Shown: positions 8,737 to 19,155 of the stretch, in pieces
Position numbering within the stretch: position 1 is the first letter of the stretch
Layout of the letters: each line of letters opens with the position of its first letter
Source: Thiomonas sp. FB-Cd
GTDB taxonomy: Bacteria > Pseudomonadota > Gammaproteobacteria > Burkholderiales > Burkholderiaceae_C
DNA: 64,000 nucleotides
Direction of reading: 5' to 3'
NCBI RefSeq assembly: GCF_000733775.1
Contig: NZ_JPOE01000002.1
Span: forward strand, 1,364,001 to 1,428,000
Position numbers and translations under genes: made by a program
The notes under the pieces: model-generated
The model's input: only the letters and a program-made list of their open reading frames with translations
Database searches by the model: none
What the model was told of the DNA's origin: nothing

Positions 8737-9192
8737 ATGCAGCAACTTTTCTTCCTTCTCGGTGGATCCCTTCTCGCAGTCATGGCCGGGCTCAGCTTTG
8801 TCATGCAACAAGCCGTCAACGTCAATCTGCGCGCCAGTCTGGGGTCCGCCGCGTGGGCCGGATTCGTCAGCTATGTCGGGGGCAGCGTCTGCATGCTGGT
8901 CATCGCCTTGGCCTTGCGGGACCCGACACCGCATCTCGGCGTCATCGTCAAAAGCAACTGGTGGGCCTGGACTGGGGGTCTGTTCGGTGCGATCTACATC
9001 GGCATCGCCATCGTGCTCGTACCCAGGCTCGGCACCGCAGCCTTTGTGACGCTCTTGGTGGCGGGCCAAATGCTGGCGTCCCTCGCCTTTGACCACTACG
9101 GCCTTTTTGGCCTTGCTCGGCACCCGGTGGATCTTTACCGACTCCTGGGAGCTGCTCTCCTGGTTGCGGGAGTCGTACTCGTGCGGCTTTAG
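8737..9192 (+). CDS. YdcZ/DUF606-type small DMT membrane transporter
   Basis: A 151-residue inner-membrane protein with about five hydrophobic helices. It resembles the DUF606 (YdcZ) branch of the drug/metabolite transporter superfamily, whose members are half-size and likely dimerise. Typical features are the N-terminal AGLSFVMQQAVNVNLR, GGLFGAIYIGIAIVLVPRLG in the middle, and a final GAALLVAGVVLVRL helix. Substrate is unknown. No operon partner; the truncated flavin reductase lies downstream on the opposite strand. Confidence 0.85.
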   Translation: MQQLFFLLGGSLLAVMAGLSFVMQQAVNVNLRASLGSAAWAGFVSYVGGSVCMLVIALALRDPTPHLGVIVKSNWWAWTGGLFGAIYIGIAIVLVPRLGTAAFVTLLVAGQMLASLAFDHYGLFGLARHPVDLYRLLGAALLVAGVVLVRL

Positions 9193-9278
9193 GCCTCGCT
9201 CCGGGTTTGCGCAGCCTGCCCGACGCTCCGCGCCGGATGGATTGCAAGGCCAAGGCTGCGTGTTTATTGTCTGCCCAA

Positions 9279-9494
9279 CTAAGCGCGTCGAACCATTCGA
9301 AACCGATGTGCGCGGTCGATCGCGAAATAATCTGACGGTTCGCCGCCGAGCAGTATGGGCTGTGCTCCAGCGGAGTCATACACGTCCTCCTTGAGCAGCG
9401 CGTTGGAGATGTGGACCCCGACGACCTCGCCAAGAGTCAACCATGTCTCGACTTTCACCCCACCAGCCGTCTGAAGCTGAATTATCGGGGTCAT
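9279..9494 (-). pseudogene. Flavin reductase-like protein, C-terminal fragment
   Basis: Only the last ~70 residues of a flavin-reductase-domain protein remain. The piece LGEVVGVHISNALLKEDV and the following GG..SDYFAI are typical of the C-terminus of FMN-binding flavin reductases, which normally have 170-210 residues. The upstream part is missing: the frame begins directly at the 3' end of pckG (stop at 9504). A deletion or rearrangement joined the two. It is unlikely to be translated and has no start signal. Confidence 0.6.
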
Positions 9495-9503
9495 GCCCCC
9501 GCG

Positions 9504-11369
<1,866 letters not shown>

Positions 11370-11758
11370 CAGAGTCTCCAATGGATCGGAATGCGGCGGT
11401 GGCCCGGCATCCGCATCCCTTTTTATGTGGTGTTCTCACAAGCTGCCCGGGCCATTCATCCTAGTGGATGCCACATTCGAGTGGTGTGGTCGCAACCCCC
11501 TGCCCCGGCAGCGCGCTCGGGGCGACGATGCGGTGCCAGGGCGTTGAGCGTGCATTGACAAGCGGGGGGCGTCGAGCCGAAATTCCGTTCGACTGGCGCG
11601 AGTCCGGATGAACGTACATAAGGGCCGGCGACAGAACACCGCTGTGCTCTCGAGAAGGCAGGACTCGCCGTCGAATTTGACAAAATGCGCGGCGGCTGCT
11701 GAACTACAGGTTCGGCCATGGGCATCGCATGGCCACAGCGACTTGGGTGCAGCGAATC
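11370..11758. other. Divergent intergenic region between pckG and the UPF0145 gene
   Basis: About 390 bp expected to hold both divergent promoters. No recognisable gene, and no clear sigma-70 box or operator could be assigned by eye. Confidence 0.5.
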
Positions 11759-12082
11759 ATGCTCGTCACAACAACAGAAAATATTCCAGGCTACCGGGTG
11801 ACGGACGTCAAGGGCCAAGTCTTCGGCGTCGTTGTTCGAAGCCGCGGCCTTGGTGGCAACATCATGGCTGGCCTGCGATCGCTCGGCGGCGGGGAGATCA
11901 CCGAATACACGGAAATGCTCGAGGAGGCGAGACGACACGCCGTGGATCGGCTCGTCAAGAATGCGCTCCTCATGAACGCCAACGCCATCGTGATGATGCG
12001 TTTTGACTCCTCGGAGATTGGCCAGACCATGAGCGAAATCGTCGCCTACGGTACCGCGGTCGTCGTCGAGCCCGGGGCGTGA
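11759..12082 (+). CDS. UPF0145/YbjQ family protein
   Basis: A 107-residue cytosolic protein of the YbjQ (UPF0145) family, which forms a pentameric ring-like fold of uncertain role, sometimes labelled a heavy-metal-binding domain. The family start LVTTTENIPGY and the core LMNANAIVMMRFDSSEIG are clear. A start at ATG 11759 gives family length; ATG 11729 would add ten residues. The next gene begins 3 bp after the stop, so both are likely one operon. Confidence 0.9.
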   Translation: MLVTTTENIPGYRVTDVKGQVFGVVVRSRGLGGNIMAGLRSLGGGEITEYTEMLEEARRHAVDRLVKNALLMNANAIVMMRFDSSEIGQTMSEIVAYGTAVVVEPGA

Positions 12083-12085
12083 GCG

Positions 12086-12367
12086 ATGTTGAGAGTCGGC
12101 ACCATTGCTGTGGCACTCGTGCTTGTTGCACTGGGTGCGTCCGGCCATCTTCTGCGCCGACCAGCGTTGCAGCCGCTGCTGTGGATCGGCATCGTCGTGG
12201 CGCTCGCCGTCATCCTGGAGCGTTGGCGCTACACCCGTGCTGAGCAACCCCGGGACAATGCATGGGAGCCCACGAATGAGCGATTTGTGGACCCCGGAAG
12301 CGGCAAGGTCATGATCGTCTTGTACAACCCGAAGACCGGCGATCGAAGGTACGTTGCGGAGCCCTGA
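12086..12367 (+). CDS. Small two-helix membrane protein, unknown function
   Basis: A 93-residue protein with two N-terminal hydrophobic segments (residues 5-20 and 29-45) and a polar C-terminal tail of about 45 residues. The tail contains FVDPGSGKVMIVLYNPKTGDRRYV, split here as FVDPGSGKVM and NPKTGDRRYV. It follows the UPF0145 gene by 3 bp and is probably cotranslated. No family was recognised. Good codon use and tight spacing argue it is real. Confidence 0.7.
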   Translation: MLRVGTIAVALVLVALGASGHLLRRPALQPLLWIGIVVALAVILERWRYTRAEQPRDNAWEPTNERFVDPGSGKVMIVLYNPKTGDRRYVAEP

Positions 12368-12453
12368 TACGCGGAGTTCGCACCTTGCTTTTGCGCTGTG
12401 TGTGCACTCGGGCCCCGGCAGAAGCACGCGGAGCATGGGTAAGAGCCATGCGC

Positions 12454-12819
12454 TCAGTCGGCGAGGATCCAGGCGCGCGCCTCGTCCACCTGGTCGGTCG
12501 CGAACACTCGCAAGGGAGCGGGCATCACGAGCCGCCATGCGTTGACTGCAATCGTGATCAGCGGGATATCGGTTACCACGGCAACACGCTCCCAGCGTGA
12601 CCAATATTTCGTGCCAACGATAAAGTCCTCCCAGGCAGCCCCGACATCCACGCCAGAAAAATCCGCGCCGAGTTCATAGTAGAAGCGGACTTTCTCGTGT
12701 CGGCCCATGGCGGCCTCAACGCCGGGAATGAGCACGTTGTCATAATCGGCTTTGGTAATGCGTCCCCTGGCGACGGCACCAACGACGTTGTCAGGGAGAT
12801 CTTTCAATAACTCGATCAT
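12454..12819 (-). CDS. SpoIIAA-like STAS-domain protein
   Basis: A 121-residue cytosolic protein of the SpoIIAA-like/STAS family (DUF3478). Members begin with a short amphipathic MIELLxDLP-type strand followed by an anti-sigma-antagonist-like fold. The segment GRITKADYDNVLIPGVEAA is typical, as is the late ATDQVDEARAWI helix. Function is unknown for nearly all members, though the family is often seen with stress genes. It is a single gene, convergent with the small membrane-protein gene. Confidence 0.88.
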   Translation of the reverse strand: MIELLKDLPDNVVGAVARGRITKADYDNVLIPGVEAAMGRHEKVRFYYELGADFSGVDVGAAWEDFIVGTKYWSRWERVAVVTDIPLITIAVNAWRLVMPAPLRVFATDQVDEARAWILAD

Positions 12820-13063
12820 GGATTGGCCCTCCGTGCACGTTCGATCCCCTGCTCATTCCATCAAGCGCATGCGAATGCACTTGATGTGCAATTGCAAAAG
12901 ATACACTTTTGTTTCTTACCGCAAACCGGAGCCACCTTGTTGCCGTCATCCCCGCCCTTGGGCAGCGCCTCTGGCCGACGAGCGCAGCGCCCTAGGGTCC
13001 AGCGTGCCTGACCCAGGCACGGTGTTACGCTTTTCTTACCTTCCTGCCAGCCCCAAGACTTCC

Positions 13064-13609
13064 ATGGATCACGACGATTTGCAAGGTGCCCTCACCACCG
13101 AGGAGATGCTTGACCTGGATCAGCGGCTGGAACTCATCGACGCCATGTCGCTTGGCATGGTTGAGGGGTTTGTCACGGCCGTCTTCATCAATCCGCGGCA
13201 AGTGCCCGCTGAAGAATTCTTCCCTTGGATCTGGGATCCGGAAATCGGCGAGGCAGAGCCGTCGCTGGAAGACCAGGCGGAACTCGAAGGGACTTTTTTT
13301 CTGCTCAGCCGCTTTGTTGCCAACGTGGCACTGGACCTCAGCCAGAGCCTTCACAGTTTCGAGCCCCTGTTCCTGCGTGATCCAGGGTTGGCGAGTTCAG
13401 TGGACTGGTGCAATGGGTTCATGACAGGCACACGCTTTCATATGGAACTGTGGGAGCGTGTGGCGAAGGAAGCGCCCGAGCTCTTCGAGGCCATTGGGCG
13501 GTTGGGCGACGCTGACGACGATGCCGACCGTGAAGAACTCGAACGGCTGGTCGCGCCCAGCGTGCTGGGCATTGCCATTGAGTTGGACGCGCAGCGGGAA
13601 GGTGACTGA
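13064..13609 (+). CDS. UPF0149/YecA-family protein (first copy)
   Basis: A 181-residue acidic protein of the UPF0149/YecA family. The start MDHDDLQGALTTEEM and the signature SVDWCNGFMTGT (Trp-Cys-x-Gly-Phe) are characteristic. It lacks the C-terminal SEC-C zinc motif of full-length YecA. Function in the family is unclear; some members associate with ribosomes or the Sec system. Start ATG 13064 is taken because homology begins there. A second diverged UPF0149 gene lies at 16552, with the IS-split dksA-like gene between them. Confidence 0.85.
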   Translation: MDHDDLQGALTTEEMLDLDQRLELIDAMSLGMVEGFVTAVFINPRQVPAEEFFPWIWDPEIGEAEPSLEDQAELEGTFFLLSRFVANVALDLSQSLHSFEPLFLRDPGLASSVDWCNGFMTGTRFHMELWERVAKEAPELFEAIGRLGDADDDADREELERLVAPSVLGIAIELDAQREGD

Positions 13610-13997
13610 AGGCGGCGTAACTCGTACGCGGCACATGGTTGATGCCGCACCGAGCGGCCGAGGCTCAGCGCCGAAGGCCCTCTGGCGCCGGACCAACCCG
13701 CGCGGCAATCCACCGCAAGCGCGGCGCAGTTGAGGTCGCTGTTTTGGGCTTGGGCGACCCGCGCCGGGCGCCATGACCGGGCTGCAGGCCGATCGCCTGT
13801 GCCATGCATGCGACTTCGGACCGCTCCGGCCTTGGCGGCATCGCGCACAGGCCTATCGTATGGTTGCGCTCGTTGATTGGGTGCTGGCCGAAAAAAGTGG
13901 CGCAGCACGCCTCGAACCACCTGCCAGGGCCTCCTGTTCAACCTACACTTGGCATGGATTGCTGCAAGGCGCAGCGATTCCAGGATTGGAGGCCACC
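13610..13997. other. Gap upstream of the cupredoxin gene
   Basis: About 390 bp. Long frames on both strands lack start signals and family likeness and reflect high GC content. The promoter of the cupredoxin gene should be in its last 100 bp. Confidence 0.5.
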
Positions 13998-14321
13998 ATG
14001 CAATTTGCGAGATCCCTTCGGCGCTTTACCCTATTGCTGCTTTTGGCTTGCCTGCCCGCCTTGGCTTGTGCGGCAAAGGTCCTTGTTGCCATCAAGGGCA
14101 TGGACTTTCATCCCTCGACGGTCACGGTCGCCCCCGGCACCACGGTCGTCTGGACGAACGATGACAGCTTTGCGCACTCGACCACGAGCGACACGAAGGT
14201 CTGGGATTCCGGCCTGCTCGATCCAGGCAAGAGCTACAGCCATACCTTCGACAAGACCGGTACGTATCCCTATCACTGCGCCATTCACAGCTTCATGACC
14301 GGATCGGTGGTGGTGAAGTGA
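13998..14321 (+). CDS. Secreted plastocyanin/amicyanin-like cupredoxin
   Basis: A 107-residue periplasmic blue-copper protein. A Sec signal peptide covers about residues 1-26 (LLLLLACLPALACA then A-K). The mature part is one cupredoxin domain with type I copper ligands H60 (DSFAHS) and C94, H97 and M100 (YHCAIHSFM). The arrangement and short size match amicyanin-like electron carriers. GGAGGCCACC before ATG 13998 is a strong ribosome site. No oxidoreductase partner is adjacent, so the electron-transfer partner is unknown; a role in copper handling is also possible. Confidence 0.93.
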   Translation: MQFARSLRRFTLLLLLACLPALACAAKVLVAIKGMDFHPSTVTVAPGTTVVWTNDDSFAHSTTSDTKVWDSGLLDPGKSYSHTFDKTGTYPYHCAIHSFMTGSVVVK

Positions 14322-14653
14322 TGCTTGCGGCTTACGCCACGCCGCCGTCCCCGCCGATTTTGGCATCGATCTGAAGCGGGCGCCCCCGCTTGCCGTGCCC
14401 CAGGGCCAACGCAGCGGCTCACCGCATCGCAGCGCTAGCGGCGCCGCATCTTTTGTGTCGACTCGCGCCGTTCCTGGGCTTCGAGCGTGAGGCTTGCCGT
14501 CGGGCGTGTCAGCAGCCGAGGAATGCCGATTGGCTCTCCGCTTTCTTCGCACCAGCCGTAGCTGCCATCGCGGATGCGCTGCAGGGCGCTATCAATGGCA
14601 TGCAGATGCTTGCGCTCACGGTCTCGCACCCTGAACTCGATCAGATGATCCTC

Positions 14654-14805
14654 ATGAACTCTCCCGCCGCTAAACGCATGGCGTTGTAGCGGGGGTTTCG
14701 CGGGTCACAGGCTTGGACTTGCCACGTTGCCGTGGCAGAGGTTTCGGTCTCGCCGCCACGCCCGTCCCAGGCGTGTCCTGCGTGTTGTGCGCGTCGATGA
14801 GAACC
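14654..14805 (-). ncRNA. Putative omega-RNA 3' region of element C
   Basis: Inferred by analogy with known TnpB systems, in which the guide RNA is processed from the tnpB 3' end and right end. The guide segment would begin just past 14654 with GAGGATCATCTG. The 5' limit is unknown. Confidence 0.3.
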
Positions 14806-15956
14806 ACCATTGCGCTGTTGCGGTCGCGCGGGGCCGTGTGCCCGCACTGCGGGCACACATGCATGCGTTGGCTCAGCGTCTTGGGAACAAGTTCCCAGCA
14901 CGCCGCGCAGCGTTGCGACGGTTTGAGCTGGCGCGTATTGCTCAGATGCAGCCGCGTACCAGCTTCTTCCGCTTTGTACGCCAGCATCGGATGCACCATG
15001 CCGAACGCGGCCGAGAGAATTTCCCGGTTGAGTCCGGCCTTTTGCCGCACGCGACGGCCCGGTGCATCCACCGTGCCCTTCGCGCTGCGGCTCATGGTCT
15101 TCGGGGCCAGTTGCTCAGTCGCCAGGACGGCGCATTGCCGCACCAGCTTGGTTGTTTCCTTGTGCACGAAGTCCCGGCGCCGATTGCCGATACGCTCGTG
15201 CAGCCGGGCGATGCGACGCCCGAGCCGTTTGAAGCGCAACGATCCGTTCTTCTTCCTGGCGCGCTGCCGCTGCAGCGCGGCAAGGCGCGGCAGTTCCTCG
15301 CGCAGCCAGCGCGGGTTGTCGATGGTCCGTCCATCATCGAACGTCGCCCAGTCGGTGATCCCCAAATCCACGCCGCGTCGAAAATCAGCGGTGCGCTCGC
15401 GCGCACAGGCCGCATCGGGCACGCGCAGCGTCACCGACACGAACCACCCACCACCTTTGCGCGTGAGGGTGATGTCGTTGGGTTTTGCCTGATCGCCGAA
15501 GCGGTGACGGCCGCGCGCCCGAATGGACATCGCAGCCTCGCCGCTTCCCAAGCGCAGCGTGGCACCACGGCCGCCGTGCTGCATGAGCTTCCAGCCAGCC
15601 GGGTCGGGATAGGCAAAGCCCGCGAACCGCTTGGCGGCCTTGAACCGCGGGAATCCGGGCGTTTGACCAGCTTTGACCCGGCGAAAGAACGACTGGAAGG
15701 CGAGATCCAGACGCCGCAGCGTTTGCTGCAAGGCGTGGCTGCCGAGTTCGTTGAGCTCAGGCCGATCAGCCTTGATCTGTGGCAGCGCGTTTTGCTGGTC
15801 GTAGTAGCTGATCGACTTGCCGGCCTTGTGCCAGGCGTCGATGCGCTCTTCGAGCGCCGCGTTGTACAACTCGCAGTGCAGCCGCGTCCAAGCCTCAAGC
15901 AGCGCAGCTTGCGCGGCATTGGGATACAGCTTGAGCGTGACGTTGCGCCGTTGCAT
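14670..15956 (-). CDS. tnpB: TnpB RNA-guided nuclease, element C
   Basis: A 428-residue TnpB, close sister of the element B protein with scattered substitutions. RuvC motifs RRGVDLGITDWA, ATEQLAPKTMS and PRDRNSAMV supply the D, E and D residues. The zinc ribbon RCAACWE...HVCPQCGH is complete. Start ATG 15956 (MQRRNVTLK). The protein end overlaps the expected guide-RNA region. The predicted guide for this copy would match the rejoined dksA-like sequence (GAGGATCATCTGATC), so it could cut empty alleles that carry TTGAA there. Confidence 0.93.
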   Translation of the reverse strand: MQRRNVTLKLYPNAAQAALLEAWTRLHCELYNAALEERIDAWHKAGKSISYYDQQNALPQIKADRPELNELGSHALQQTLRRLDLAFQSFFRRVKAGQTPGFPRFKAAKRFAGFAYPDPAGWKLMQHGGRGATLRLGSGEAAMSIRARGRHRFGDQAKPNDITLTRKGGGWFVSVTLRVPDAACARERTADFRRGVDLGITDWATFDDGRTIDNPRWLREELPRLAALQRQRARKKNGSLRFKRLGRRIARLHERIGNRRRDFVHKETTKLVRQCAVLATEQLAPKTMSRSAKGTVDAPGRRVRQKAGLNREILSAAFGMVHPMLAYKAEEAGTRLHLSNTRQLKPSQRCAACWELVPKTLSQRMHVCPQCGHTAPRDRNSAMVVLIDAHNTQDTPGTGVAARPKPLPRQRGKSKPVTRETPATTPCV

Positions 15957-16551
15957 ACTGGTATTTTATCCAGCATGGAGAGGAACAACAAGCGAAAACC
16001 GCCCGCTTGATCCCCTCCTGCCCGGACGGCTTCGCCTGAGCGACGCTGTGCGTCGGGCCGGGCGAGGAAGGGGAATGCGCGGGCATGTGTTCAAGCGAGG
16101 CGCGATCCGAAGGATCCGGGGTCGGCTCAAGGACCTGCAAATGATCTGTGGTTTCTTGCGCTGCGCGAAGCAGCGCATCGCGCTCGGCGCAAAGGAGAGC
16201 CCGGAAAAATGCAAGCTGTTCCGGCGACATGTACGCAGTTGCTGGCGCCGACATGAGCTCAGCCAGCGCTGCAGGCGTCACTGCGGAGGTTGGGACATCG
16301 GTCATGGTCTACCTCGTCGTCGAATGGGCAAGTTGGCGTGTGCAGCCTGAACCCGATGCTCACATCATGCCAGTTTCGTGCGAACACCCAGGAATGGCGG
16401 CGAGGACGCCGCAACGAGCCGATCCTGGGCCGAAGCCATCGCCTCGATCGCCGGCGTGCCGTCCCGCCTTACGCGTCGCACAATTCACGCGGCATCATTT
16501 GCAGGTTGCGTACGATGGTCGATGCTTTCGTCCACTTTCCGGAGAACAGAC

Positions 16552-17121
16552 GTGCCCCAAACCACGACTGACCACAACGCGAAGCTCGAGCGGCTCGACG
16601 CGCTTTTGTTGCAAGACTGGGTACCCAACGCAGCCATGGACCTCTCCATGCTCGACGGGTTCTTTACCGCCGCGATTTCCAGCCCGAAAGACATTGCATT
16701 CGACCAAGCCCTGCCGAGGGTCTGGGATGTGGAGCAAGGCGTTGTCGAGCCGGTGTTCCCATCCAGGGAGGCTGCCGAAGAAATGCTCGGTCTTCTTCGC
16801 GAGCATTGGGACTATCTCGCCGCGATGCTTGGGCAAACGCCAGACCAGTTCGATCCCGTCTTTTCGGAAGGCCCGGAGGGGGTTGTCATCGAGGACTGGT
16901 GCCTGGGCTACATCGCCGGCATGCAACTGGATCCCAAGTCCTGGGACGGGCTTTCGGACGAAATGCGCGATGTGCTCGAGCCGGTCTTTTTGTACGGAAC
17001 GGACGAAGGCGAAGACCTGCTGAAAGAGCTGGCGCTAACACCCGAGCAGCGCGATGACATCGCACGCGCACTTCCCGACATGGCCCTGGCTCTATACGAC
17101 GAGTTCCACCCACGGCCATGA
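16552..17121 (+). CDS. UPF0149/YecA-family protein (second copy)
   Basis: A 189-residue acidic UPF0149/YecA-type protein. The family pattern MLDGFFTAAISSP and EDWCLGYIAGM (Trp-Cys-x-Gly) is clear; the zinc-binding SEC-C tail is absent. A GTG start at 16552 is preferred because GGAGAACAGAC precedes it and family homology begins soon after; an upstream ATG at 16519 is possible. It differs substantially from the copy at 13064, so the two are not a recent duplication. Function unknown. Confidence 0.85.
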   Translation: MPQTTTDHNAKLERLDALLLQDWVPNAAMDLSMLDGFFTAAISSPKDIAFDQALPRVWDVEQGVVEPVFPSREAAEEMLGLLREHWDYLAAMLGQTPDQFDPVFSEGPEGVVIEDWCLGYIAGMQLDPKSWDGLSDEMRDVLEPVFLYGTDEGEDLLKELALTPEQRDDIARALPDMALALYDEFHPRP

Positions 17122-17341
17122 CAGGCGCGGCTGGGATGCCGATGCGAAGCCATGGACCTACCCGATGCAGGGCCTTTCCCATGCCGGATAACACGAGGGC
17201 GGCGCCGTGGATATGCTCCACACCGCCAGCTTTGGACCCATTTGCGGACAGCCAGTCAACGCATCGCGGCGCAGGCCGTTGTTGGTGTGCAGTCCAAACT
17301 CCTGGCTGTGCCATCCCGACCACAACCCGAAGGAAAAATCC

Positions 17342-17749
17342 ATGAAAAAGCTTGCTCTGTCATTTGTGCTGGCCAGTTTTGCCATCGCCCCCGCGTTTGC
17401 TGCCATGAAGGAAAAGCCCCTCAAGGTCGAGCTGGCTGCGCAAAATGACTCTGGCGAAACCGGCTACGCCATGCTGTACCCGCACGGAGCCAAAACCAAA
17501 GTCATCGTGCACCTGAAGGGCACGCCCAAGGGCGTGGCACAGCCTGATCATATCCACAAGGGAACCTGCGCCAATCTCGACCCGAAGCCGGCCTATGTGC
17601 TCAAGCCCGTGGTCGACGGCAAGTCTGTCACCACCGTGCACGTTTCGGTCGCCGATCTGCTCAAGGAGCCGATGGCCATCAACGTGCATGAAAGTGCCCA
17701 GGACATCAAGAAGTACGTGGCTTGCGGCGACATCACGGCGCCAAAATAA
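17342..17749 (+). CDS. Periplasmic CHRD/SOD-like protein, unknown function
   Basis: A 135-residue exported protein. A Sec signal peptide covers roughly residues 1-20 (KKLALSFVLASFAIAPAFA then A). The mature domain reads like a compact beta-sandwich with QPDHIHKGTCANLDPK in the middle, resembling CHRD or Cu/Zn-SOD-like folds, and has two cysteines (in KGTCANL and VACGDI) that could form a disulfide. AAGGAAAAATCC precedes the ATG. The His-rich loop (DHIH) could bind metal, but this is not shown. No operon partners. Confidence 0.8.
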   Translation: MKKLALSFVLASFAIAPAFAAMKEKPLKVELAAQNDSGETGYAMLYPHGAKTKVIVHLKGTPKGVAQPDHIHKGTCANLDPKPAYVLKPVVDGKSVTTVHVSVADLLKEPMAINVHESAQDIKKYVACGDITAPK

Positions 17750-17828
17750 GGCGTCCCGGCCGACCAACCGGAAAGCCGGCCCTGTGGCTAGCCGGTGGTT
17801 TATCGTGGATATAAAACCCACCGGAAAA

Positions 17829-18010
17829 CCCAATTCCCCCGCAACCAAGTTTTAGCCTGGTTGCGGGGGAATTGGGGCATTTGGGTGATCAGGTCGGTGC
17901 ATCTTGTTGCTGGATGTAGGCCTCGAGCACTTCCAATGGAGCGCCGCCGACGGAGATTACGCAGTAACTTCGGCTCCAGAGAACAGGGCTTCGGTAGAAG
18001 GGATGACGCG
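17829..18010 (-). mobile_element. IS200-type remnant: tnpA 3' fragment with terminal hairpin
   Basis: On the minus strand a short frame ending at 17889 encodes PVLWSRSYCVISVGGAP followed by LEVLEAYIQQQDAPT. That is the C-terminal end of a Y1-family TnpA, and the Tyr in AYIQQQ is the position of the catalytic tyrosine. The N-terminal part is gone. Just beyond lies a perfect 19-bp inverted repeat (17829-17847 with 17858-17876, loop of 10) starting CCCAATTCCCCCGC, typical of an IS200/IS605 end. A similar fragment lies at 20709-20875. Confidence 0.7.
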
Positions 18011-18050
18011 TTACGCGCTGTCGTTGCGATACGCGCGACGGCATGTGTCA

Positions 18051-18962
18051 TCACGTCAACACATAGTCCTGCGGCAACGCTTGAGCCGGGAGATCGGTTT
18101 CGCCCAGCATGTCACGCAACGCGATTTCAATGCCTGTGGACAAAAAATCAAGCGGTAGATCATTGGGCAACAGGCCAAACGGCTCCTCCAATTCCTCGTT
18201 CAGCGCGTCCAATGCCAGAAACGTGTATGCCACGAACGTGACGATCAACGGCGTGAGAACGCCGATGCTGCTGACGAGACCAAAGGGCAGCAAGAAGCAA
18301 TAGACGTAAACGGTGCGGTGCACGATGACCGAATAGGCATAGGGAATCGGCGTCGTGACAATGCGTTCGCAGCCGCCAACGACCGACGTCATTTCACTGA
18401 GCGACTGGTCCATCGCAGCCGCCAGCTGCGGATCAAGCCGGCGCGCAGACATTGCGCCACCGAGCGTTGTGCCGAGATGCAAGAGCAATTGTGCCGGCTT
18501 TGAACGAGCCGACGCAATCTGCTCGCCCAGACGTTCATGAAGCAGTGGCCTTAGCTGCTCCATCGGGTCGCTCCCCCTGAGCTGATGCCTCAACGCGTGA
18601 GCCGTGGCAATGATGGCATAGACGAACGGCCTTGCATCCTGGGGCTGTTGCACCCAAGAGAGGTATTGCCGGGTCAAGGAGCGGCTCGCATTCAGCAGCG
18701 CACCCCAAAGCTTCCTGGCTTCCCAATAGCGCTCGTAGCTGGCGCTGTTGCGAAAACCCAGAAAGATGGCCAGTGCAATGCCGATGAGGGTGAACGGGAT
18801 GAACGTCAGGCCGACCTTCCAGCCCAGGATGTCACCCTTGCTGGCCGTGATCGCTTCCGCCATCGCGGCAACGATCAGAAGCTGCACCCAGATCTTGGGC
18901 AGCACCGAGCCATGCCATACAAAGAGCATGCGAAACCAGTGCAAGCGTGGTCGGCTGATCAT
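18051..18962 (-). CDS. Bestrophin-family anion channel (UPF0187/YneE)
   Basis: A 303-residue membrane protein of the bestrophin family, which forms pentameric anion channels in the inner membrane. Signs are the N-terminal RPRLHWFRMLFVWHGSVLP, the conserved LGFRNSASYERYWEAR after the second helix, and the C-terminal EPFGLLPNDLPLD (acidic cluster). Length is normal for bacterial homologues (about 290-310). Physiological role is unknown. The 3' end runs next to the IS200 remnant, but the terminal family motif is intact. No strong ribosome site was seen before ATG 18962. Confidence 0.9.
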   Translation of the reverse strand: MISRPRLHWFRMLFVWHGSVLPKIWVQLLIVAAMAEAITASKGDILGWKVGLTFIPFTLIGIALAIFLGFRNSASYERYWEARKLWGALLNASRSLTRQYLSWVQQPQDARPFVYAIIATAHALRHQLRGSDPMEQLRPLLHERLGEQIASARSKPAQLLLHLGTTLGGAMSARRLDPQLAAAMDQSLSEMTSVVGGCERIVTTPIPYAYSVIVHRTVYVYCFLLPFGLVSSIGVLTPLIVTFVAYTFLALDALNEELEEPFGLLPNDLPLDFLSTGIEIALRDMLGETDLPAQALPQDYVLT

Positions 18963-19155
18963 GCAAAAGCAAAAGACCGGAACGATGCCTCACACTGTAC
19001 GGGATCTGCGACACACCTGGGTCTGAGCATCAACGGGCGCAGGGCCGTTTCCCTGGGGGATCACCGCTGGCCACATGGCGCTCCCTTGCAGCGCGTTGCG
19101 CCAACCCCGTCACCCGTCACCCTTCAGCATTGATGCTTGGCGGTGTCGCCGCCCG

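Larger units (their letters stand above)
14654..16089 (-). mobile_element. Element C: IS1341-type element inside the dksA-like gene
   Basis: About 1,436 bp, closely related to element B. The left end (CACATGCCCGCGCATTCCCC) follows TTGAA, seen on the plus strand as TTCAA at 16090-16094. The right end is GGGAGAGTTCAT, ending at 14654. Borders are fixed at base level because the flanking pieces of the dksA-like gene rejoin in frame without gain or loss. No target duplication. Carries tnpB only. Confidence 0.93.
14435..16305 (-). pseudogene. dksA/traR-family regulator gene, split by element C
   Basis: The coding sequence lies in two pieces: codons 1-72 at 16305-16090 and codons 73-144 plus stop at 14653-14435. 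Joining them across element C restores one frame, ...DRASLE/EDHLIEFRVRDRERK..., a clear DksA-type protein of 144 residues. DksA proteins bind the RNA polymerase secondary channel and adjust transcription with ppGpp. The C-terminal half keeps GWCEESGEPIGIPRLLTRPTA, a single-cysteine version of the zinc finger. The start follows GAGGTAGACC. The insertion separates the N-terminal coiled-coil half from the finger, so the gene should be inactive unless the element excises. Confidence 0.88.

Noticed and set aside
13438..13941. A 167-codon minus-strand frame over the UPF0149 gene end and gap
   Set aside because: Half is antisense to the UPF0149 gene and the rest is Arg-rich without motifs.
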